Below, piece after piece: positions 20,816 through 27,157 of a stretch of DNA of 27,157 nt. The translations under genes and the position numbers were made by a program. The notes below the pieces were generated by a model. It was not told where the DNA came from and ran no database searches. It saw only the letters and a program-made list of their open reading frames with translations. How positions within the stretch are numbered: the stretch's first letter is position 1; each line of letters opens with the position of its first letter. Source of the stretch: an uncultured bacterium (GTDB lineage: Bacteria; Patescibacteriota; Minisyncoccia; Phycocordibacterales; CAIZIN01); the NCBI GenBank assembly GCA_903933085.1, contig CAIZIN010000047.1:1-27157 (forward strand), in the 5' to 3' direction.

Positions 20816-21085
20816 TTATTTCGTCTTCTTCTCCAACTTCTTCACCACTGTTGCATGTCGCTTTGGGTCTTTTTTAGCGATATATTTTAGAGTTTTCTGT
20901 CGAGTTGCAACCATACCAAGCAAACCTCTTCGGGAATGATTATCCTTTGGGTTTTTCTTAAGATGTGATGCAAGTGCGTCAATGTTTTTGGTCAAAAGGG
21001 CGATTTGCACCTCTGGTGAACCAGTATCAGTGTCGTGAACTTGTATATCTTTAATGATTTTTGCTTTTTTAGTTTTAGTTAACAT
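20816..21085 (-). CDS. rpsO: Ribosomal protein S15
   Basis: 89 aa from MLTKTKKAKI, the usual S15 length. The frame extends nine codons upstream, but that part lacks family similarity and overlaps the likely promoter. S15 hallmarks are TGSPEVQIALLT and HSRRGLLGMVATRQKTLKYI. The protein binds 16S rRNA early in assembly of the small-subunit platform. It is monocistronic here, with a terminator after it; pnp, its common partner, is far downstream. The region upstream (to 21471) has no gene. Confidence 0.97.
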   Translation of the reverse strand: MLTKTKKAKIIKDIQVHDTDTGSPEVQIALLTKNIDALASHLKKNPKDNHSRRGLLGMVATRQKTLKYIAKKDPKRHATVVKKLEKKTK

Positions 21086-21112
21086 TGGCTGATATGATAG
21101 CACATCCCCCAA

Positions 21113-21471
21113 AATTTGGCAAGAATTTTGGGGAGAATTATGAATTAAGAATTATGAATTAAGAATAATTAGCTCAAATACAAAAAAAGGTATATACAGA
21201 GCCGATTTTTAAGAAAAAGTGTCTAATTTTCGACAATATAAATAAAATATATGATATAATATTGTGCGACATTGTTTCCTTATGAATGAAACGAATTAGT
21301 AAACAAGAAGTACTCTTGTGGTGCGACATTGTATAATATTCAACATAACTAACTAATTTCGTTTGTCATCTTCGCGGAGGTTGAAATCGGGTCCCGTCCC
21401 AATTTCAACCTCCGCGGGAATGACAGAGGATTCAATTTTACTTTTTACATTTTTAATTTTACATTTGCAAC
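21113..21471. other. Gene-free region between rpsO and the Xer gene
   Basis: Contains a tandem AATTATGAATTAAG-type repeat (about 21135-21170), a direct repeat GTGCGACATTGT (21264-21275 and 21321-21332), TATAAT boxes near 21255 and 21332, and a long inverted repeat (21364-21424). Either TATAAT could serve the recombinase gene, but no convincing -35 accompanies them. No gene was seen. Confidence 0.6.
21364..21424. repeat. Long inverted repeat with GTCAT/ATGAC ends
   Basis: The 15-bp arms CGCGGAGGTTGAAAT (21373-21387) and its complement (21402-21416) are flanked by GTCAT and ATGAC and then CAGAGG. This is the best-preserved member of the CTGTCATTCC repeat family seen in the window. Confidence 0.7.
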
Positions 21472-22428
21472 ATGTCATCTAAAATAGATCAATTAAAACT
21501 CCAGTACCTCGAATATATCGAGATTGAAAAAGGGCGAGCAATACGCACCGTGGAAAACTACGCTCATTATCTTGATGTGTTTTTTAAACAAACTCAAATC
21601 AAAAATCCCGAGGATCTTACAAATACAAAACTTCGTGAATTTCGTGTTTGGCTCAATAGACAATCGGCTGGAAATAATGCAAAGTCTGGCGAAACAATGA
21701 AAAAGAAAACTCAAAACTATTATTTAATAGCGGTGCGTTCATTTCTAAAATATTTAACAAAAATAGGAGTCTCCTCTTTGGCTGCGGATCAAATTGAGCT
21801 TGCAAAGGTGCCAGAAAGACAAATTGATGTAATTACGGCAGATGAATTAAAAAGATTACTCGATGCACCGAATAAAGAAAAAGATCCACAGAAAAAAGCT
21901 CGAGGTCTCGCAATTTTAGAACTTCTTTTTTCAACCGGACTTCGTGTCTCTGAACTTTGTTCACTTAATTCTGATTTAGATTTAACTCGCGATGAACTTT
22001 CTATTCGGGGAAAAGGTGGAAAAGTGCGTGTAGTCTTTCTTTCAGATGAAGCAAAAGATAAAGTGAAAAAATATTTAGCTTTGAGAAAAGATATGAGCGA
22101 TGCACTTTTTGTGAAAGTTGGAAACGAGAAAACAAAACTTGGTGAAGCAAAAAAAGATAAAGATGAGGAACCAACAGAAGGTTTAACACGTCGTTCAATC
22201 GAAAGAATTGTAAAAAGATACGCAACAATGGCGGGAATTTCAAGCAAAGTAACTCCTCACACGTTGAGACATTGCTTCGCGACAGATTTACTTTCAAACG
22301 GTGCCGATTTACGCTCTGTGCAAGCTCTCCTTGGCCACGCAAACATCAACACGACACAAATCTACACCCACGTTACAGACAAGCATCTGAGAGATGTACA
22401 TAAGAAATTCCATAACAAACCGGAGTGA
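21472..22428 (+). CDS. Tyrosine recombinase, XerC/XerD family
   Basis: 318 aa. The N-terminal SAM-like core-binding domain (about 5-105) precedes a catalytic domain with the full set Arg158 (STGLRVSELC), Lys181 (GKGGK), His263 and Arg266 (HTLRH), His289 (LLGHANINTTQIYTH) and Tyr298. Such enzymes resolve chromosome dimers at dif, and relatives integrate mobile elements. An insertion between the Lys and the His-x-x-Arg segment (KLGEAKKDKDEEPTEG) is a slightly unusual charged loop. It is a single gene. I see no dif-like site, and proximity does not link it to the ribozyme arrays 13 kb away. Confidence 0.92.
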   Translation: MSSKIDQLKLQYLEYIEIEKGRAIRTVENYAHYLDVFFKQTQIKNPEDLTNTKLREFRVWLNRQSAGNNAKSGETMKKKTQNYYLIAVRSFLKYLTKIGVSSLAADQIELAKVPERQIDVITADELKRLLDAPNKEKDPQKKARGLAILELLFSTGLRVSELCSLNSDLDLTRDELSIRGKGGKVRVVFLSDEAKDKVKKYLALRKDMSDALFVKVGNEKTKLGEAKKDKDEEPTEGLTRRSIERIVKRYATMAGISSKVTPHTLRHCFATDLLSNGADLRSVQALLGHANINTTQIYTHVTDKHLRDVHKKFHNKPE

Positions 22429-22517
22429 TACTTATACAGCGAGAGGAAAAAATACATAATTTGACTTCAACATAAGCATAATGTAAGTTTAGAGTTGAAT
22501 ATTAACCAGTACCTTAA

Positions 22518-22664
22518 ATGAACCCTTCAGCAAAACAAATACTAAAATGTCTTTGGATAATCTTTAAAAATACCGCTTGGAATTTTTTTCACCCATTCAA
22601 ACCGATCAGAGACCCTTTCATGGAATATCCTAATCGTTTCCAAACCCCACCCAAACACCCATAA
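22518..22664 (+). CDS. Unknown 48-aa protein
   Basis: ATG at 22518 and TAA at 22662-22664. The product MNPSAKQILKCLWIIFKNTA... is rich in aromatic and basic residues with a Pro-rich end. Its stop codon lies at the foot of the terminator stem 22653-22682, which supports a real small gene. A possible promoter (TTGACT near 22461) is weak and there is no Shine-Dalgarno. No family was recognised. Confidence 0.45.
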   Translation: MNPSAKQILKCLWIIFKNTAWNFFHPFKPIRDPFMEYPNRFQTPPKHP

Positions 22665-22682
22665 AGCAAAGTCTGGGTGTTT
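22653..22682 (+). terminator. Rho-independent terminator
   Basis: AAACACCCA/TGGGTGTTT followed by TTTATTT. Confidence 0.85.
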
Positions 22683-22730
22683 TTATTTATATTAAATATT
22701 AGATATGTTTTTATGCTAAACTACCAACAT

Positions 22731-23048
22731 ATGCCACCAATTATTTTATTATTTCTAGGAGGGACGATTCTCACCATTGGAGATATTATTTTTAAATTTT
22801 ATTTTGAAAAATCCAGATATTCCTTATATGTTTTAGGTTTAATGACTTATTTGGTTGGTCTTATTTTCCTTGTAAAAACATTTAAAACACAAAATATTGC
22901 CGTTGCTTCTGCTGTTTTTATCATCATAAACATCATAACCCTCCTATTAGTAAGTCGTTTCTATTTTGGAGAACATTTATCCAATTTCCAAACAATTGGA
23001 ATTGTTATTGCCATAATTGCAATATTTTTTCTTGAATTAGGTAAATAG
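22731..23048 (+). CDS. SMR-like four-helix membrane transporter
   Basis: 105 aa from ATG 22731, the usual small-multidrug-resistance length, with four hydrophobic helices (about 3-21, 31-50, 56-76 and 83-103). The GDIIFKFYFEKSRY stretch after the first helix, and the FGEHLS turn before the fourth, match the layout of EmrE-type proteins. The membrane glutamate of helix 1 that couples proton exchange appears as Asp in GD, so transport chemistry may differ. The upstream ATG at 22713 overlaps the -10 box TATGCT and is less likely. It may also be related to the DMT/EamA half-proteins. The leader is only a few nt. Confidence 0.78.
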   Translation: MPPIILLFLGGTILTIGDIIFKFYFEKSRYSLYVLGLMTYLVGLIFLVKTFKTQNIAVASAVFIIINIITLLLVSRFYFGEHLSNFQTIGIVIAIIAIFFLELGK

Positions 23049-23075
23049 AAAGTGATTTATGATAATATATAAATT

Positions 23076-23900
23076 ATGAAATTAATCTCTTGGAACGTAA
23101 ACGGCATTCGCGCTTGGTATAAAAAGGGTGCAATGGAAGAACTCTTAAAAGAAAAACCTGATATTTTTTGCTTTCAAGAAACAAAAGCTCATCCAGAGCA
23201 ACTTCCAGAGGAGCTTAGAAATATTCCTGGCTATATATCATATTTTGATCATTCAAAAGTGAAGAAGGGGTATTCAGGCGTGGCAATCTATTTGAGCGAC
23301 AAATTACTCTCCTTAAGGCCAGACCTTAAATCTCCAAAAAGGTCTGGCCTTCTCCTGAATAATTTTCCACTCGACTACGGCTTCGGAATCCCCGAACTTG
23401 ATCAAGAAGGGCGTTTTCTTTCTATTCACTTAAAAGATTTCACAATAATAACTTGCTACTTCCCTAATGGTGGAGGAGGTCCACACCGTTTGGAATATAA
23501 AATGAAATTTTATGATGCTTTTTTTACATACATCGAAAAATTAAAAAAGAAACAACCAAATATTATTTTCTGCGGAGATGTAAATACAGCCCACAATGAA
23601 ATCGACCTTTCAAGACCAAAAGAGAATGAAAAAAGTACTGGATTTCTTCGAACAGAAAGAGATTGGATTGATAAAATTATAAAAAAGGGTTGGATAGATA
23701 GTTTTCGCCACCTTCATCCGAAAAAAATCCAATACTCTTGGTGGGATATGAAAACATTCGCTCGAGCCAGAAATATCGGTTGGCGTATCGACTACTTCTT
23801 CGTCTCCCCTGCCCTAGAAAACAAAATTAAGAAAGCAGAAATCCTCGACCAAATGCTTGGATCAGATCATTGCCCGATCAGCATAGATATTAGTCTATAG
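23076..23900 (+). CDS. xth: Exodeoxyribonuclease III / AP endonuclease
   Basis: 274 aa, full length. Endonuclease-exonuclease-phosphatase fold with N7 (SWNVNGIRA), E35 (QETKA), YFPNGGGGPHR, the CGDVNTAHNEID catalytic Asp/Asn, RIDYFFVS, and the terminal GSDHCPI with the Asp-His pair. It cleaves abasic sites in base-excision repair and has 3'-phosphodiesterase activity. It is 27 nt downstream of the SMR-like gene and may be cotranscribed, although TATAAT near 23062 could also give a leaderless start. A bidirectional terminator follows. Confidence 0.95.
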   Translation: MKLISWNVNGIRAWYKKGAMEELLKEKPDIFCFQETKAHPEQLPEELRNIPGYISYFDHSKVKKGYSGVAIYLSDKLLSLRPDLKSPKRSGLLLNNFPLDYGFGIPELDQEGRFLSIHLKDFTIITCYFPNGGGGPHRLEYKMKFYDAFFTYIEKLKKKQPNIIFCGDVNTAHNEIDLSRPKENEKSTGFLRTERDWIDKIIKKGWIDSFRHLHPKKIQYSWWDMKTFARARNIGWRIDYFFVSPALENKIKKAEILDQMLGSDHCPISIDISL

Positions 23901-23935
23901 TCTTTAGTAAATAGTACGTAGAATACGCAACAAAA

Positions 23936-23967
23936 AAACAATAGTATAATACACAATACTATTGTTT
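23936..23967. terminator. Bidirectional terminator between xth and the 91-aa gene
   Basis: AAACAATAGTAT/ATACTATTGTTT with T-runs on both strands. Confidence 0.85.
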
Positions 23968-23980
23968 TTTATATTGAAAT

Positions 23981-24256
23981 CTACAAAACTTCTTCTATTT
24001 TTTTAACCGCATTTTCATATTCTTGTGAAACCTTTCTTAGAAGTTCCACGCCTCGTGCCATATCTTCTTTTGTAGCTATTTTTTCACCCGAAATATCATA
24101 TCCCTTGTTCCTTAAATAAACTTCAATTTCTGGTAGCAAACCTTTTAATTCAGAAACTTCTGGTATTTGATCAATTTTCAAAGCTTCTTCTGCTTCCTCA
24201 AAACTTTTAATTTTTTCATTCGTTAACACAGCAATCACTCCTCCTTCTAATGTCAT
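23981..24256 (-). CDS. Unknown 91-aa helical protein
   Basis: Acidic, almost entirely helical after a short N-terminal strand (GVIAVLTNEKIKSFEEAEEAL ... EDMARGVELLRKVSQEYENAVKKIEEVL). No family was recognised. It ends at the shared terminator with xth. Confidence 0.65.
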   Translation of the reverse strand: MTLEGGVIAVLTNEKIKSFEEAEEALKIDQIPEVSELKGLLPEIEVYLRNKGYDISGEKIATKEDMARGVELLRKVSQEYENAVKKIEEVL

Positions 24257-25384
24257 GTTATTTTTTGATTAATGATAACCCAAATATTGTAACATTATTT
24301 TAAATTTCCGTAACCTCTCAGATATCTAATAATTTTTAGGCAAAACATTATTTTTCTTTTTTCTTTTTATATTTGAAAAATCTCACCCCACTTACACAGA
24401 CGCCATATTAAAATTAACCAGGAAACGGGTACTTAGAGGAGAGAGTTTTCTTGGCCGTCACATTTTCATGTGATTAGGTTATTTGCAATCATTGCAGTGC
24501 AATAATCACCAAACACTCATACCTGCCTCCCAATCCGTTTTCTTTTGACGCCTGTGTGGACGTAATCGTCCAAATAACACAAAACCGCCAAACGCGATTT
24601 CCTTAATTCATACATGGAGCCACGTGGCGGTTTATTTTGTTTCTTGCAAAACTAGAAACAAATAGATTTGGAAACGAAAGAACTATTACAAGCGTTAAAA
24701 TTGATAATGCTTTAATAAGATGCATGGAACTTAGACTTCATCGCAATCCAAATATATATAAAGTTTGAGAATTCGTGAAGTGTCCGACATCTTTTGAGCG
24801 AATCAAAAGTTAATGCTTTAATGAATGAAATCAAAAGAGATGATTTCAAAAATATATTGTGAGCATTTTTTTTTGCAAGAATGATTTGAAAAAGAGAAGA
24901 CCCCTCAACTCTTTCCAAAAATTCAAAGAACTGTAAGAAACATATACGAGAAACTAAACTGGAACAAAACGAAACAGATTCATAAACATAAACGAGAAAC
25001 CCTAGAAACCCATATTCTGTTTTTATAATGTACCAATCATTGATCCTCACTAATTGTATTCCTATCTAAAGGACATGTAAAGGACATGCCTGTGGATAAC
25101 TCTCCTTCGCTGAATTTTTTCTGCTAAAGCGCTACAATGCTAGTAAATTTCAGGTCGCTTTTTTTTACGAAAAATCAAAGACTCGGTCTACTAACCTCAA
25201 ACAGTTTGATTTTTCTAAAAAGCTTCCGAAATTTTCAGCATTTTCGCTAACTCGCAGAAAAAATTAACTCAGTCGTTTTTGAAACACAAACAGCGATTTC
25301 ACTTCGTGAAATCGCTCTTTGATGTTTTGTTATATGTTACCTGTCCCCCTAAGTTTTTGTGATCAAAAAGTTTGGAGGGTGTGT
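24257..25384. other. 1.1-kb gene-poor region
   Basis: No gene that I can support. A structured part lies at about 24458-24633: hairpins TCACAT/ATGTGA (24458-24473), GGACG/CGTCC (24558-24571) and a wide AAACCGCC/GGCGGTTT pair (24582-24589 with 24626-24633). The rest is AT-rich, with a tandem TAAAGGACATG (25067-25088) immediately followed by a perfect DnaA-box word TGTGGATAA (25091-25099). A 112-codon minus frame (24712-25050) begins with GTG, is Phe/Ser/Leu-rich and is probably spurious. Confidence 0.55.
25292..25316. repeat. Hairpin repeat AGCGATTTCAC-N3-GTGAAATCGCT
   Basis: Same core as 16221-16257 with a different loop and shorter stem (11 bp). It is downstream of the CCA-adding enzyme on the minus strand and may end its transcript. 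TTTTGTTATATGTTA follows at about 25325, as it does after the hairpin at 10303-10333. Confidence 0.7.
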
Positions 25385-26884
25385 TTACACTTTATGTCTT
25401 TTACGTATTTCCTTCACCACCTCCTGTTCCGCTTTTTCTTGTAACTCCTTACCCTGATCACTTAGCTTCTTTAATTCACTCAAATCTAGCTTAATAAGCT
25501 CTAGAGTCTTTGTTTCAAGATATTCTGGAGTATTTAAACTAGGATCCTCCATCACCTCCTCAAGCAAAGCATGTAAAACAAAGCCAATTTTTGGACCAGG
25601 CGTTTCATGTGTAACCTCCATCACCCTGTTTCCATCAATCTTAAGCATTCCTACAGAAACAGGATCATGCATCACCTGCTCAATCATTGCCTTATACTTA
25701 CGTAATCTATATGGATTTTCCTTTGGTCTTCCTGTTCCAATACGATCACATTCACGAACGTGCATTAAATCCCATATATTATCTTTTCCAACATTGGCTA
25801 CCATTCTCCTAACAGCAGAGAGACTTATAAGGTCTGGATCTGAGAAAAACATATGCCAACGCACAAACTTAGCAACCTTTTCAATGATTTCACGTGAAAA
25901 CTTTAGGTCTTCTAGGATTTTCCTAGTTATTCTCTCTCCAACCACATCATGCCCGTAAAATGTAGGCTCATCACCCTTTTCACGTGTAACGTGTCTTGTT
26001 TTAGGTTTACCAATATCATGGAACAGTGCTGCTAGCCTTATTTCTAGGCCAAAACCCTTATCTGCTGAGTGTTGCACAGTGCGTAACAAATGCTCCCAAA
26101 CATCATAAGCATGTGCTTGGTTTTGAGTAACCCCAATAGCAATCTCTAATTCTGGGCAAATATATTTCAATATCCCTAACTTTTCACATGAAACAATTCC
26201 AATCAGAGGATTGTCACTCATGACAATTTTCACAAATTCATCACGAATTCTTTCTTTTGCGATGTTTTTAAGCAAGTCCTTGTGTTTTAGAATTGCATTC
26301 TGAGTACTTTCTTCAATAACAAAGCTTAAATCTGTTGCCAATCTAACTGCGCGAAGTATTCTAAGGCCATCTTCCTTGAATCTATCCTCAGCATCCCCCA
26401 CCGTTCTTATTGTCTTTAATGCCAAATCCTCTTGTCCTTTATAAAGGTCAATGATATGTCCTTTAGAACCATCTCCGATATCTACAGCAATTGCATTAAC
26501 AGTGAAATCCCTTCTTTGAAGATCATCTGAAATATCTTTACTAAAAGTAACATTATCTGGTCGTCGATTATCAGAATAGTCTGATTCTAGTCTATATGGA
26601 GTCACTTCAATCACTTTCAACGTTTCATCTTCTTCAGTTTCATTCTTAACACCAACTGTTCCATATTTATTTTCATAGAATGAATCTGGGAATACACCCT
26701 GAATCTCCTCAGGTGTCGCATCAGTGGTTAAATCCCAGTCTTTAGGCTTTCTGCCAATAAGCATGTCTCGAACGCATCCACCGACAATATAGGCCTCAAA
26801 ACCTGCATCTTTAAGCTTATAAACAGTTTGTTTAACAATTTCTGGTATAGAAAAATCAATATCTTTTGGGGTCTTCATTAACAT
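25385..26884 (-). CDS. cca: CCA-adding tRNA nucleotidyltransferase with HD domain
   Basis: 499 aa. The N-terminal nucleotidyltransferase head has GGCVRD (35-40) and the metal-binding DWD (49-51). It is followed by the RRDFTVNAIA neck motif, and EDGLRILRAVRLATDL and IAKERIRDEFVKI of the class II CCA/poly(A) polymerase family. A C-terminal HD domain (His289-Asp290 in ALFHDIGKP) indicates a phosphohydrolase module. The enzyme builds or repairs the 3' CCA end of tRNAs. TATAAT (26892-26897) ends 7 nt before the ATG, so the mRNA appears leaderless; an internal Met at codon 3 is an alternative start. The C-terminal tail is charged and helical. Confidence 0.92.
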   Translation of the reverse strand: MLMKTPKDIDFSIPEIVKQTVYKLKDAGFEAYIVGGCVRDMLIGRKPKDWDLTTDATPEEIQGVFPDSFYENKYGTVGVKNETEEDETLKVIEVTPYRLESDYSDNRRPDNVTFSKDISDDLQRRDFTVNAIAVDIGDGSKGHIIDLYKGQEDLALKTIRTVGDAEDRFKEDGLRILRAVRLATDLSFVIEESTQNAILKHKDLLKNIAKERIRDEFVKIVMSDNPLIGIVSCEKLGILKYICPELEIAIGVTQNQAHAYDVWEHLLRTVQHSADKGFGLEIRLAALFHDIGKPKTRHVTREKGDEPTFYGHDVVGERITRKILEDLKFSREIIEKVAKFVRWHMFFSDPDLISLSAVRRMVANVGKDNIWDLMHVRECDRIGTGRPKENPYRLRKYKAMIEQVMHDPVSVGMLKIDGNRVMEVTHETPGPKIGFVLHALLEEVMEDPSLNTPEYLETKTLELIKLDLSELKKLSDQGKELQEKAEQEVVKEIRKRHKV

Positions 26885-27157
26885 GTATTGTATTATAAAC
26901 TTTTAGTTTTAGCCACAAGACCAAATACTACGCCAGCTCTCATCTGCATTGCTATCCCAACCCGCCAGGAGTTTCTGTCATTACATGACCGGTAACACAA
27001 GGCCACTTCTTGTATTCCTAATTCGCAAGCTCATAAGGAAACAAAGTCGTACACCTTTCATACCGTACTCGCTTCGCTCCGTGCGGTATATTCAAGGTCT
27101 TCGAATCCTGGGCGAAAGCTTCCCCGAAGCTTTCTCGGGTGCACACATAACAAAAAA
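26885..27157. other. Right-hand intergenic end with repeats
   Basis: No gene seen. It contains a CTGTCATT element near 26975 and the repeat 27005-27049. Confidence 0.6.
27005..27049. repeat. Dispersed repeat, copy 2
   Basis: Partner of 14741-14786, differing by one substitution and in the loop. Confidence 0.7.

Noticed and set aside
24712..25050. 112-codon minus frame
   Set aside because: GTG start, Phe/Ser/Leu-rich, no ribosome site or family resemblance; likely chance in AT-rich DNA.
25067..25099. Replication origin
   Set aside because: Only one DnaA-box word and no dnaA or dnaN nearby; not enough to call oriC.
1..27157. tRNA genes
   Set aside because: T-loop-like words near 1990 and 27090 lack complementary stems; no cloverleaf was found.

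Overview
The window looks like a chromosomal piece of a Patescibacteria (CPR) genome, most likely Parcubacteria/Paceibacteria. The evidence is many small hypothetical proteins, three TrmB-type winged-helix regulators, short intergenic regions with consensus -35/-10 promoters, several apparently leaderless genes, UGA used as a stop (genetic code 11), and AT-rich coding. Housekeeping anchors are pnp, rpsO, a CCA-adding tRNA nucleotidyltransferase, a XerC/D-type recombinase, exonuclease III and a DksA/TraR-type zinc-finger protein.

The outstanding feature is a set of six well-formed type III hammerhead ribozymes, all on the minus strand. They lie between genes of two minus-strand gene arrays: array A (window start to about 1.72 kb, truncated at the left edge) and array B (about 5.52 to 8.4 kb). 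Each has the complete catalytic core (CTGATGA, GAA, A15.1-U16.1, cleavable GUC) on the same fold as the classical satellite-virus ribozyme. The stem I hairpins all differ in sequence but always pair. Almost every ribozyme is preceded by one or more hairpins at the 3' end of the upstream gene and followed by a small unknown gene. The simplest reading is a self-cleaving operon: one promoter drives a polycistronic RNA that cuts itself into units, each with a 5'-OH ribozyme cap and a hairpin-plus-cyclic-phosphate 3' end. Because the stem III strands are identical in all copies, excised units could also re-ligate into circles. Array genes differ in base composition from each other and from neighbours, and carry repeated modules (a 113-nt structured RNA, a 34-nt 3' element, a 43-nt ribozyme flank), which suggests modular, cassette-like assembly.

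Layout: 1-1727 array A (unknown 91-aa gene, an ORF-free structured RNA region, an Sm-like 72-aa gene). 1937-2310 a plus-strand transcript with a strong promoter, a three-codon ORF and a terminator. 2312-5497 a TrmB regulator diverging from a NUDIX hydrolase and a 442-aa protein, then a P-loop kinase-like gene. 5521-8400 array B (DUF1566-like, unknown, HIT-like, 58-aa and zinc-ribbon genes). 8464-9769 a second TrmB regulator with an unknown partner. 9821-10275 a single minus-strand gene with the same terminator repeat as array B. 10431-14331 a DksA-like gene, a single-pass membrane protein and pnp. 14332-19432 small hypothetical genes, repeats and a third TrmB regulator. 19584-21085 a NYN nuclease-like gene, a zinc-ribbon protein and rpsO. 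21472-23900 the Xer recombinase, a 48-aa ORF, an SMR-like membrane protein and exonuclease III. 23981-27157 a small protein, a 1.1-kb gene-poor stretch and the CCA-adding enzyme.

A possible regulatory link is visible. An 18-bp palindrome with TGTCA/TGACA arms lies in the promoter of the first TrmB gene, and another of the same length and arms lies over the -35 box of array A. All functional statements come from reading the sequence; no database search or folding program was run.
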